From NCBI RefSeq assembly GCF_000378045.1, contig NZ_KB899105.1, forward strand, positions 1 to 64,000: a stretch of DNA of 64,000 bases. Reading direction: 5' to 3'. Origin of the DNA: Marinobacterium rhizophilum DSM 18822 (GTDB taxonomy: Bacteria; Pseudomonadota; Gammaproteobacteria; Pseudomonadales; Balneatricaceae). Position 1 is the stretch's first letter, and every line of letters begins with the position of its first letter. Below the pieces are notes generated by a model. The model worked only from the letters and a program-made list of their open reading frames with translations, ran no database searches and was not told where the DNA came from. Position numbers and translations under genes: made by a program. Of the stretch, positions 1-7,695 are shown piece after piece.

Positions 1-3
1 CAT

Positions 4-31
4 ATTCTAGCGGCTCAGTGTTTTAAGTCAA
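4..31 (-). promoter_or_regulatory. Leftward sigma-70 promoter, probable rRNA operon P2
   Basis: On the minus strand there is a -35 TTGACT (26-31), a 16-bp spacer and a -10 TAGAAT (4-9), preceded by an A-rich tract that resembles an UP element. The hexamers and spacer match those of the promoter at 190-217. It reads out of the window to the left, so the product is not visible. A stable RNA operon is inferred. Confidence 0.6.
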
Positions 32-189
32 CCCTTTTTTTCAACTTTCGTGGCCGGAGCCGCGCGGAAAACAGGGTGACTCACAAGTCGATAACGCCGG
101 TTAACTTTGCAATAAAATCAACCACTTACTTCCGACTTGCTCGCTCTGTTTGAGGGCCGTTAAAGCCGCTCTCCCTAAGCGAGGTGCGC

Positions 190-217
190 ATTCTACATTC
201 CCCCAGCGGAGAGTCAA
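190..217 (-). promoter_or_regulatory. Leftward sigma-70 promoter, probable rRNA operon P1
   Basis: The minus strand has -35 TTGACT (212-217), a 16-bp spacer and -10 TAGAAT (190-195). A GC-rich discriminator GCGCACCTC follows, and an A/T-rich stretch lies upstream. This arrangement is typical of stringently controlled rRNA promoters in Pseudomonas-like bacteria. A second copy of the same promoter architecture lies 186 bp downstream at 4-31. Confidence 0.65.
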
Positions 218-411
218 CAGCCCTTTTGAAAATAATGCCCGGAAAGTGAAAAAAGGCCGAATCCGGGCCTGGAAAACGCCTGGACGCGCATAATCGGCTT
301 AAATAACAAACAGTAGTTAACCATTAACACTCATGAGCCCGCCAAAGCCCCGTGAATAAAACCGGACCGAGCCGATAACAATCGCCAGCAGCTCCATATC
401 AAAAGCCCCAT
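218..411. other. Non-coding stretch upstream of the leftward promoters
   Basis: I see no convincing gene here. There is a weak hairpin near 238-267 (GCCCGG/CCGGGC arms with a long loop). The region separates the terminator of the Yip1 gene from the tandem leftward promoters and probably contributes upstream promoter sequence. Confidence 0.4.
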
Positions 412-441
412 AAAAACAAAGGGCGCCGAAAGGCACCCTTT
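412..441 (-). terminator. Rho-independent terminator of the Yip1-family gene
   Basis: On the minus strand, AAAGGGTGCC, a TTTC loop and GGCGCCCTTT form a 10-bp stem with one U-G wobble, followed by GTTTTT. It lies 22 bp past the stop codon of the gene ending at 464 and insulates it from the leftward promoters. Confidence 0.8.
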
Positions 442-463
442 GTACATTTGAGATAAAGAGCAA

Positions 464-1069
464 CTAACCAGAGGTATAAGTGAGCGGAATAAAGGTTCCC
501 CACAGAATAGCGGACGCAGCCAGTACACCCACCAGGACACAGAGTCCAACTGTCAGAATCGAAGACGAGAAGAAAAAAGCGCGGTCTTCAGGAATCTGCA
601 TGATCACAGGCACCCCGGTGTAAAGCAGGTACACGGTATAAGCAAGGGCGATCATTCCGATAATGACATCGAACCAGAGCATAGGATAGAGACCCGCCAG
701 CCCGGAGAGAAAGAGCGGTGTGGCGGTGAAGGTCGTCAGGACAATACACTCATCCATCGTCACGTTTCCGCCGTAGGTTTTTTCCATCCAGTGGACCGCA
801 TAAGCGATAAAGCCAACGGCAACCCACATTGCGAAATAGAACGCGATCGCCACGGGTAACGCACTGGCAACTTCCAGCTTGACATAGTCACTGCCCGCGA
901 TGCTCCACCCCACCTGGGTCGTGCCAATAAACAGGGACACGGCGGGAATCGCCGCAAGAATGCTGATCTGAGATAAAAAGACGTGCAGTGTTGTGTAGTG
1001 CTCCTTACGAATCGAACCCCATTCTTCTTTAGGGTGATAAAGCATACCCATCATGTGTTGCAGGAACAT
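464..1069 (-). CDS. Yip1-family integral membrane protein
   Basis: A 201-residue protein with about five hydrophobic segments (near residues 33-50, 70-92, 112-130, 133-150 and 165-192) and a short charged N-terminus carrying a P-K-E-E-W motif, typical of the bacterial Yip1/DUF1282 membrane family. The ATG at 1069 has a GGGAG ribosome binding site six bases upstream. It is the last gene on the minus strand of the cytochrome oxidase region, 145 bp past heme O synthase. That position is often held by a SCO1/SenC copper chaperone in related genomes. The molecular function is unknown and I infer only a membrane location. Confidence 0.7.
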   Translation of the reverse strand: MFLQHMMGMLYHPKEEWGSIRKEHYTTLHVFLSQISILAAIPAVSLFIGTTQVGWSIAGSDYVKLEVASALPVAIAFYFAMWVAVGFIAYAVHWMEKTYGGNVTMDECIVLTTFTATPLFLSGLAGLYPMLWFDVIIGMIALAYTVYLLYTGVPVIMQIPEDRAFFFSSSILTVGLCVLVGVLAASAILWGTFIPLTYTSG

Positions 1070-1214
1070 ATGGCACTCCCCTTTTCTTAGCCCTGGAGAT
1101 CCTTCCCTGATATCTGAGGCTATTGCATGTGGGCGAACCCCAAGCCAATCTTGAGCAGCCCTTTTTCAAACCCACTGACAGTGTAGATCCTACTGCGGCA
1201 GTTTGTGACAGTAT

Positions 1215-2123
1215 TTAACGTGTAAAAATGAAGTAATGGTCCAGCAGCAATAGGGCAAACAGCAACATGATGTAACTGATGCTGTAACGAAACATCTGCA
1301 TGGGAATCTGCCGGTTATCTCCTGCGTACATGACCCGCCAGGCCCACTGCAGAAAGCGCAGGTTCAACAATGAAACCCCCACCAGATAGAGCACACCGCT
1401 CATGCCCGTAAGGAAAGGCAACGCAGTAGTGGCGATCATCAACAGCGTGTAGAGCATGATTTGCAGGCGCGTGAAGCTCTCGCCGTGGGTGACCGGAAGC
1501 ATCGGGATTCCTGCTTTAATGTAATCCTCCTTGCGAGCAAGACAGAGCGCCCAGAAATGGGGCGGCGTCCAGGCAAAGATGATCAGCATCAACAGCAAGC
1601 CGTTGGGCTCAAGTGCACCGGACACTGCCGTCCAGCCAAGTAACGGCGGCGCGGCACCGGCAACACCGCCAATCACGATATTTTGCGGCGTCGCACGCTT
1701 CAGAAACATCGTGTAGATAAACGCATAGCCTATCAGGGAGAACAATGTGAGCCAGGCAGTCAGTGGATTCACCCAGAATGCCAGCACACCAATGCCGAAA
1801 ACACCCATTGCAGCAGCGAACAGCAGAGCCTGCTGCGCACTCATTTTCCCACACGGCAGCGGGCGCCCCCGGGTTCGCGCCATGTTCTCGTCCAGGTGGC
1901 GATCCATCACGTGATTGACTGCAGCAGCCGAGCCAGCAGCCATCGCGACCCCCAGCAAGGTGAGTAGTATCAACTCAAGGGAAGGCAGCTCGGGTCGGGC
2001 CAGCCCCATGCCGACCAATACCGTCAGTAGCATCACCGCAACCACTCGAGGTTTGCACAGTTCGAGATAGTCGCGCCAGGTCACATGAGCATGAGCAGTC
2101 TCAACAGCTTTGCGTACGGGCAT
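1215..2123 (-). CDS. ctaB: Protoheme IX farnesyltransferase (heme O synthase)
   Basis: This UbiA-family prenyltransferase adds a farnesyl group to heme b to make heme O, the precursor of heme A for the adjacent oxidase. The 302-residue product has about nine membrane segments. The prenyl-diphosphate/Mg binding motif N-x-x-x-D-x-x-x-D is at residues 70-78 (NHVMDRHLD), and there is a second conserved loop around D-Y-I-K-A-G-I-P-M-L-P. The ATG at 2123 is preceded by AAGGAGA; the open frame extends further upstream, but that part overlaps the heme A synthase gene. The start overlaps the end of ctaA by 23 bp, so the two are probably translationally coupled. Also called cyoE. Confidence 0.95.
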   Translation of the reverse strand: MPVRKAVETAHAHVTWRDYLELCKPRVVAVMLLTVLVGMGLARPELPSLELILLTLLGVAMAAGSAAAVNHVMDRHLDENMARTRGRPLPCGKMSAQQALLFAAAMGVFGIGVLAFWVNPLTAWLTLFSLIGYAFIYTMFLKRATPQNIVIGGVAGAAPPLLGWTAVSGALEPNGLLLMLIIFAWTPPHFWALCLARKEDYIKAGIPMLPVTHGESFTRLQIMLYTLLMIATTALPFLTGMSGVLYLVGVSLLNLRFLQWAWRVMYAGDNRQIPMQMFRYSISYIMLLFALLLLDHYFIFTR

Positions 2124-3141
2124 ACACAATCTCCTTATCAACAACACGATCTTGCTGGGATAACCACACCAGACTGAGCAGTAGAACAACAGCCCCGCCG
2201 TGGTGCGCCATTGCCAGCGGGATAGGAACAGCATAGATGATATTGGCGACACCCAATGCAACCTGCAGCACCACAAGCCCCCCAACCAACATCAGGCTCC
2301 CCCTGGACCAACCTGCTCTACCCAGGCGCCAGATCATGGTTGCAATCAGCATCAAAACGACCACGGCACCGGCCCGGTGCGTCATCTGGACCGCTGCGCG
2401 CGCATCCCGCGGCATGTGCCCGCCCTGATAGTTGGGACCTGTATCGAGCGCCGGTGTAAAGCCCGTAACAAAATCGAGTGTCACGACACCGCCCTGTTCA
2501 CATTGCAGCCAGTCGGTGCAGGCCCAACCGGCGTAGTTGGCGCTGGTCCAGCCACCCAATGCAATCTGGCCAAAGAGCGCAAAGGTAGCCAGCATAATCC
2601 AGCCTTTGCCTTGCTGCGCCCGCCCCGGCCAAGAAGACCGTGCGGCAGCTTGATGCCAGTGAAGAATGCGAAAACGCAATAGCACCAGCAATGACAGAAT
2701 AACGAGCCCGCCGAGCAAATGCAGCGTCACTATGAGGGGAAGCAGTTTCAGCGTCACGGTCCACATACCAAAGGCGCCCTGCACGCAGACCAGTAAGAGC
2801 AACGCGATACTGAGCCCTGCTGGATACCGTCGGTCTGTGCGGCACTTCCAGCCCAGCCAGGCCAGCCATAACACCAGCAAACCCAGACTGCTGGCCGCGT
2901 AACGGTGCACCATTTCGAGCCATCCCTTGCCGGCCACCAGCGGCTGATCCGGATACAACGCCTGAGCCTGCGCCAGCGCCTCCTCAGACCCTGGTAACAC
3001 GATATGACCATAACAGCCCGGCCAGTCAGGACATCCGAGACCCGCATCATTAATACGAGTCCACCCCCCCAACATCACCACCAGCAAGGCGAGTACCACA
3101 GCAAAATTGATCAGCACGACGGATGCGGCACGTTGCGGCAT
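2101..3141 (-). CDS. ctaA: Heme A synthase (COX15/CtaA)
   Basis: This enzyme oxidises the C8 methyl of heme O to a formyl group, giving heme A for cytochrome aa3 oxidase. The 346-residue protein has about eight membrane helices in two homologous halves. Conserved heme-ligand histidines are visible in H-R-Y-A-A, L-H-L-L-G-G, T-H-R-A-G-A and A-H-H-G-G-A. A periplasmic cysteine pair (G-C-P-D-W-P-G-C) lies in the first extracellular loop and another (A-C-T-D-W-L-Q-C) in the second half. It sits 15 bp downstream of a small membrane-anchored gene and overlaps ctaB, inside the oxidase assembly operon. Confidence 0.95.
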   Translation of the reverse strand: MPQRAASVVLINFAVVLALLVVMLGGWTRINDAGLGCPDWPGCYGHIVLPGSEEALAQAQALYPDQPLVAGKGWLEMVHRYAASSLGLLVLWLAWLGWKCRTDRRYPAGLSIALLLLVCVQGAFGMWTVTLKLLPLIVTLHLLGGLVILSLLVLLRFRILHWHQAAARSSWPGRAQQGKGWIMLATFALFGQIALGGWTSANYAGWACTDWLQCEQGGVVTLDFVTGFTPALDTGPNYQGGHMPRDARAAVQMTHRAGAVVVLMLIATMIWRLGRAGWSRGSLMLVGGLVVLQVALGVANIIYAVPIPLAMAHHGGAVVLLLSLVWLSQQDRVVDKEIVYARTQSC

Positions 3142-3156
3142 ATTCAGCCTCCCGTT

Positions 3157-3645
3157 TCAGCCCAGTTTGGATAATTTCAGCAGTTTGCGCAGATCATCCA
3201 GCACCGCCTGTGGTGCCTCGGTCAGGTCATAACGCAGGACCAGATTCCCCAGAGGGTCAACAACCCAAACTGCCGCGCCCAGGCGAGAGATCTCGTCTGA
3301 CACCAGCCCACCCTGAACAGCAGCAGAAGACACCTGGTGCCACTCAACCCGATCCCGTTCTTTGCCCAGCGCGGTATGCAGGTTGGGCATTTTTTCTACC
3401 CAGCTGTCACAGCCGCTGCAGCCTGGCGGCTGAGTGAGTATTAACTGCCAATGCTTGCTCATTTGCCATGGTTCTCCTGTGGCAGTCACCAGCGACCAAT
3501 CATCCACAGTGCGTCCATCCGCAATGAGTTCGCCATGATGAGTGCGCCCTTGAGGAATACCCACGCCGGTAAAATACATGAACAAGGCCAGCAACATTGG
3601 CCCTGCACCCACAGCAAAAACCCACCAGACAGTACTCTTGCGCAT
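3157..3645 (-). CDS. Membrane-anchored thioredoxin-fold-like protein of the cytochrome oxidase operon
   Basis: The 162-residue protein has a single N-terminal hydrophobic helix (about residues 8-27) and a soluble domain that looks like a degenerate thioredoxin/SCO fold. The stretch Q-P-P-G-C-S-G-C-D-S-W gives a C-x-x-C pair where SCO1-type chaperones carry theirs, followed by a V-V-D-P-x-G-N-L-V-L-R-Y strand typical of these folds. No histidine equivalent to the third SCO copper ligand is obvious. The ATG at 3645 overlaps the SURF1 stop by one base. Its place between SURF1 and CtaA suggests a role in oxidase maturation. Thiol or copper handling is inferred only. Confidence 0.65.
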   Translation of the reverse strand: MRKSTVWWVFAVGAGPMLLALFMYFTGVGIPQGRTHHGELIADGRTVDDWSLVTATGEPWQMSKHWQLILTQPPGCSGCDSWVEKMPNLHTALGKERDRVEWHQVSSAAVQGGLVSDEISRLGAAVWVVDPLGNLVLRYDLTEAPQAVLDDLRKLLKLSKLG

Positions 3646-4370
3646 CAATCATCCACTCCTTTATGTACCCCATTGCGCCAATGCCACCCCAGCAAAACGG
3701 CCAGCGCCAGCGCCATCGCGAACCACTGCACTGCGTAGCCCAGATGTCTTTCAGGCTTAAGTGCAGCCACAGGCCAGTCTGTGTTGAGACGCGTGTCCAC
3801 CGGTTCGACAACCTCCAGTACCCAAGGCAGCACCGGCCGATGAACAAGTGACTGCAAACGCTCAACATCCAGCGTCTGGACTCTCAGAGGCCAGCCAGGG
3901 GTCCAGATGTCCTGCGCCAACACAAAAGAAGGCTGAACCCGATGCATTCGCCCGGAAAAATAATCAGGCAACTCGGGCAACTGAATCTCCGGCAGTTGAG
4001 ATCGATCAGGAGAGGCCTTGAGCCAGCCCAGGTTGACAGGGAGTAGCGAGTGCTCTGTTGGCATTTGCAGAAAGCCGATCAGTTCATAGCCTGCATGTCC
4101 GCCACGGGTACGATTGTCCAGCAACAGCCACTTCCCTTGCAGAATGCCGCCCTCCAGCCTTGCCGGAAACAGGTTTTTGTCTGCCAGACTGTTCAGCTGC
4201 GAAAGGCTCGTAAGCAGGATGCTATCGTCATTCCAGGCCTTGAGCAGCTCCTCCTTTTGCACCGCCCGTTCCAGCTGCCAGTTGCCCAGATACAGCAGCA
4301 GCGGCAGAAGCAATGTCGCACTCAACACAAGAAGCCACTTGAAACCTGAACGTCTGTCACCTTTACTCAT
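3645..4370 (-). CDS. SURF1-family cytochrome oxidase assembly protein
   Basis: SURF1 (Shy1) proteins help insert heme A into subunit I of cytochrome c oxidase. The 241-residue product has the family topology: one membrane helix near the N-terminus (G-F-K-W-L-L-V-L-S-A), a large periplasmic domain and a second helix near the C-terminus (Y-A-V-Q-W-F-A-M-A-L-A-L-A-V-L-L-G). The L-G-N-W-Q-L-x-R-A motif after the first helix and the N-L-G-W motif in the middle are characteristic. I chose the ATG at 4370; an upstream TTG at 4406 would overlap the divergent gene at 4396. It is followed directly by the thioredoxin-like gene. Confidence 0.9.
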   Translation of the reverse strand: MSKGDRRSGFKWLLVLSATLLLPLLLYLGNWQLERAVQKEELLKAWNDDSILLTSLSQLNSLADKNLFPARLEGGILQGKWLLLDNRTRGGHAGYELIGFLQMPTEHSLLPVNLGWLKASPDRSQLPEIQLPELPDYFSGRMHRVQPSFVLAQDIWTPGWPLRVQTLDVERLQSLVHRPVLPWVLEVVEPVDTRLNTDWPVAALKPERHLGYAVQWFAMALALAVLLGWHWRNGVHKGVDD

Positions 4371-4395
4371 GGCATACTCTTTACGGATAACCTGA

Positions 4396-4617
4396 ATGTT
4401 CCTCAAGCCTCTGATCGCCGTGCTGTTTCTCGCTATCCTGGTTAGCCTTTTCTGCGGGCTCTATTTTCTGCTTACAGACCGGGGACACTCCAACCGCACC
4501 GTCAACTCACTGTTTTTCCGAGTGGGTTTTAGCGTGCTGCTAATTCTTGTACTGCTTTATGGCTTTTACACCGGGGAGCTGGGTATGGGCGCTCATGCCC
4601 CCTGGCTGCACCGCTGA
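4396..4617 (+). CDS. DUF2909 twin-transmembrane protein
   Basis: A 73-residue protein made almost entirely of two hydrophobic helices (about residues 4-26 and 41-60) joined by a short polar loop (T-D-R-G-H-S-N-R-T), as in the DUF2909 family that occurs in proteobacterial aa3 oxidase loci. It lies on the opposite strand from all neighbouring oxidase genes, starting 25 bp from the SURF1 start and ending 4 bp from the coxC stop. Function unknown; a small accessory subunit or assembly factor of the oxidase is possible from context. Confidence 0.75.
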   Translation: MFLKPLIAVLFLAILVSLFCGLYFLLTDRGHSNRTVNSLFFRVGFSVLLILVLLYGFYTGELGMGAHAPWLHR

Positions 4618-4621
4618 GCCC

Positions 4622-5506
4622 TTAGATGATATAAACAAATAGAAAGAGCCCTACCCAAACAACATCGACAAAATGCCAGTACCAGGTAACCGCCTCGAAC
4701 CCGAAGTGATGCTCGGCGTCAAAGTGCCCCCGCAGCACCCGTAGCCAGATAATGATCAGCATCACACTACCCAGTGTGACGTGCAAACCATGAAATCCAG
4801 TCAGAATGAAGAAGGTGGCACCGTATACGCCGGCATTCAGTGTCAACCCCAGATCATGGTATGCCTCGACGTATTCATACGCCTGGAACACCAGAAACCC
4901 TGCTCCCAGCAGTACAGTAATTGCCAGCCAGAGTACGATACGGCTGCGCTGATCAACCTTCAGCGCCTTGTGCGCCACCGTAACCGTGAAACTTGACGAG
5001 ACCAGCAGAATGGTATTGATCAGCGGCAGGTGCCAGGGATCGACTATTTGCTGCGGCCCCGGAAACGTTTCCATATCCGGTGTCGTCATCAGGGGCCACT
5101 GCGCCTGAAAACCCTCCCACAGCATGTTGGAGATACCCCTGTCGCCTTCCCCGCCCAGCCAGGGCACCGCAAGCGTGCGGATATAAAACAGGGCGCCGAA
5201 AAAGGCCGCGAAAAACATCACTTCAGAAAAGATGAACCAACTCATGCCCCAGCGGTAGGAACGGTCCATTTGTTCGTTATAGAGCCCGGACATGCTTTCG
5301 TTAATCACGTTACGAAACCAGGCAAACAGAATCGCCATCATCAGCACCGCCCCCACAAGCAGGAGCCAAACGCCGATACCGCCAGACACTTCCGCGCTTA
5401 AATCATTGATCAGATTACCGGCACCCAGGGCCATCAGAAACAGCGCAATGGACGCCAATATCGGCCAGTGGCTTTGCTTGGGTACGTAATACTCAGCAGA
5501 ACTCAT
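4622..5506 (-). CDS. coxC: Cytochrome c oxidase subunit III
   Basis: Subunit III of the aa3-type terminal oxidase, a seven-helix inner-membrane protein that stabilises subunit I and its proton uptake path. The 294-residue length, the N-terminal Y-Y-V-P-x-x-S-H-W-P motif and the C-terminal signature H-H-F-G-F-E-A-V-T-W-Y-W-H-F-V-D-V-V-W are those of the family. A long periplasmic insertion lies near residues 105-160. Its ATG overlaps the ctaG stop by 4 bp, so it follows ctaG in one transcript. Confidence 0.95.
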   Translation of the reverse strand: MSSAEYYVPKQSHWPILASIALFLMALGAGNLINDLSAEVSGGIGVWLLLVGAVLMMAILFAWFRNVINESMSGLYNEQMDRSYRWGMSWFIFSEVMFFAAFFGALFYIRTLAVPWLGGEGDRGISNMLWEGFQAQWPLMTTPDMETFPGPQQIVDPWHLPLINTILLVSSSFTVTVAHKALKVDQRSRIVLWLAITVLLGAGFLVFQAYEYVEAYHDLGLTLNAGVYGATFFILTGFHGLHVTLGSVMLIIIWLRVLRGHFDAEHHFGFEAVTWYWHFVDVVWVGLFLFVYII

Positions 5507-6078
5507 AGCGTCGACCTCTGTGTATCATCATTTGTTATTTGCCCGGCGGACAGGTCCGGAGTGATATCGAACAGGGTGTACGAAAGTGTGATGGTGTGGA
5601 TATCGGCCGGAAGCTTCTTGTCAATGACAAACAACAGCGGCATTTCCATGTGCTCATCCGCATCCAGCGCCTGCTGATCGAAGCAGAAGCAACTGACCTT
5701 GTGCAAATACTGGGCTGCTTCCGACGGTGTCACGGATGGAATGGCCTGAGCCACCATGCGACGAGGGGTCGGGTTGCGGGCGAAAAAGGCCATTTGGCGC
5801 ATTTCGCCGGGATTAACCGATACCGTATTCAGCAGCGGCCGGAACTCCCAAGGCATGCCTTCGTTGTTCACGCCGATAAATTGCACACGTACATCACGGC
5901 TGGTATCCGCAGCGGCGATGGCAACCGGGCCGGTATTGGTAATCTTGCCGTTCAGACCGGTCACACGACAGAACACATCGTATAGCGGTACCAGCGCAAA
6001 GCCGAATCCGAACATGAAGATGCCACCGAGCATCAGCTGCAATACCAGACGCCTGTTTCTGCGTCGAAGATTATCCAT
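5503..6078 (-). CDS. ctaG: Cytochrome c oxidase assembly protein CtaG/Cox11
   Basis: Cox11 delivers copper to the CuB site of oxidase subunit I. The 191-residue protein has one N-terminal membrane anchor (about residues 10-32), the conserved L-V-P-L-Y-D-V-F-C-R segment just after it, and a periplasmic immunoglobulin-like domain carrying the copper motif C-F-C-F in K-V-S-C-F-C-F-D-Q-Q. The C-terminal L-S-Y-T-L-F segment also matches. It lies between coxA and coxC, 18 bp downstream of coxA, in the usual position. Confidence 0.95.
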   Translation of the reverse strand: MDNLRRRNRRLVLQLMLGGIFMFGFGFALVPLYDVFCRVTGLNGKITNTGPVAIAAADTSRDVRVQFIGVNNEGMPWEFRPLLNTVSVNPGEMRQMAFFARNPTPRRMVAQAIPSVTPSEAAQYLHKVSCFCFDQQALDADEHMEMPLLFVIDKKLPADIHTITLSYTLFDITPDLSAGQITNDDTQRSTL

Positions 6079-6096
6079 CAGCCGAGCCTCCCGCGG

Positions 6097-7686
6097 TTAC
6101 TTGATCAACGGAGGCTTTGAAAATGTATGGTAGGGCGCCGGCGACGGCAGCGTCCATTCGAGCCCATGAGAGCCCTCCCAGACCTGATCCGTGGCTCGCT
6201 CTCCGCCACGAATGCAGCTGATGATGTTGTATACGAACACCAGCTGGGAGAAGCCAAAGATAAAGGCCCCAACACTGGCCACCGCATTAAAATCGGCGAA
6301 CTGCAGCGCATAGTCCGGAATCCGTCGCGGCATGCCTGCCAAACCGACGAAGTGCATCGGGAAGAAGGTAATATTGACGCCGATAAAACTGAGCCAGAAG
6401 TGCGCCTTGCCGAGACGCTCGTTGAGCATGTGACCGGTCCACTTGGGTAGCCAGTAATACACGCCCGCCATGATTGAAAAGATGGCGCCCGGCACCAGCA
6501 CATAGTGAAAATGCGCCACCACGAAATAGGTATCGTGGTACTGGAAATCGGCCGGGGCGATGGCCAGCATCAGGCCGGAGAATCCCCCAATGGTAAACAG
6601 CACGACAAAAGCCAGTGCAAACAGCATCGGGGTTTCAAAAGTCATAGAGCCATGGAACATTGTCGCGACCCAGTTAAACACCTTAACCCCGGTAGGTACG
6701 GCGATAAGCATGGTGGCGTACATAAAGAACAGTTCACCGGCCAGCGGCATACCAACAGCGAACATGTGATGCGCCCAGACCAGGAACGACAGCAGTGCAA
6801 TCGACGACGTCGCGTATACCATTGAGGCATAGCCAAACAGCCGTTTGCGGGCGAAGGTCGGAATGATCTCGCTGATAATGCCGAAAGCCGGCAAAATCAT
6901 GATGTAGACCTCCGGGTGGCCGAAGAACCAGAAGACATGCTGGAACAACACTGGATCACCGCCGCCTGCGGCATTAAAAAAGCTGGTACCGAAGTGGATA
7001 TCCATCAGCATCATGGTCACCACGCCCGCCAGTACCGGCATGACCGCAATCAGCAGGAACGCTGTAATTAGCCAGGTCCAGACAAACAGCGGCAGTTTCA
7101 TCATCGTCATGCCGGGAGCTCTGAGATTCAAAATGGTGGCGATAATATTTATCGCCCCCATGATCGAGCTAAAACCCATCATGTGAACTGCAAAGATAAA
7201 GAAGGTCACGCTCGGCGGAGCATAGGTGGTCGAGAGTGGCGCATAGAATGTCCAGCCGAAGTCGGGGCCGCCACCCTCCATAAAGAGGGTCGATATCATC
7301 AGCGTAAAGGCAAAGGGGAGAATCCAGAAACTCCAGTTATTCATCCGCGGCAACGCCATGTCCGGCGCGCCCACCATGATGGGAATCATCCAGTTAGCCA
7401 GTCCCACAAAGGCCGGCATCACGGCACCAAACACCATAATAAGGCCGTGCATGGTGGTCATCTGGTTGAAGAATTCAGGCTGTATCAGTTGCAGCCCCGG
7501 CTGGAACAGTTCAGCGCGTATCATCAGCGCCATACACCCGCCCGTGAGGAACATCAACAGGCTGAACCAGAGATAGAGAGACCCTATATCCTTGTGGTTG
7601 GTGGTAAACAACCAGCGCCCCAACCCTTTGGCAGGGCCATGACCGTGATCGGCAATTCCCGCAGTCTGACTGAGCGTAGTGTCCAT
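6097..7686 (-). CDS. coxA: Cytochrome c oxidase subunit I
   Basis: The catalytic subunit of the aa3-type oxidase, which reduces oxygen at the heme a3-CuB centre and pumps protons. The 529-residue protein has about twelve membrane helices. Visible ligands are His80 (low-spin heme a), the CuB/cross-link motif His257-Pro-Glu-Val-Tyr261, the His306-His307 pair, and His392/His394 in H-F-H-Y-V for hemes a3 and a. The H-P-E-V-Y glutamate identifies a type A1 heme-copper oxidase. It follows coxB by 9 bp. Confidence 0.97.
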   Translation of the reverse strand: MDTTLSQTAGIADHGHGPAKGLGRWLFTTNHKDIGSLYLWFSLLMFLTGGCMALMIRAELFQPGLQLIQPEFFNQMTTMHGLIMVFGAVMPAFVGLANWMIPIMVGAPDMALPRMNNWSFWILPFAFTLMISTLFMEGGGPDFGWTFYAPLSTTYAPPSVTFFIFAVHMMGFSSIMGAINIIATILNLRAPGMTMMKLPLFVWTWLITAFLLIAVMPVLAGVVTMMLMDIHFGTSFFNAAGGGDPVLFQHVFWFFGHPEVYIMILPAFGIISEIIPTFARKRLFGYASMVYATSSIALLSFLVWAHHMFAVGMPLAGELFFMYATMLIAVPTGVKVFNWVATMFHGSMTFETPMLFALAFVVLFTIGGFSGLMLAIAPADFQYHDTYFVVAHFHYVLVPGAIFSIMAGVYYWLPKWTGHMLNERLGKAHFWLSFIGVNITFFPMHFVGLAGMPRRIPDYALQFADFNAVASVGAFIFGFSQLVFVYNIISCIRGGERATDQVWEGSHGLEWTLPSPAPYHTFSKPPLIK

Positions 7687-7695
7687 GATCCCCTC

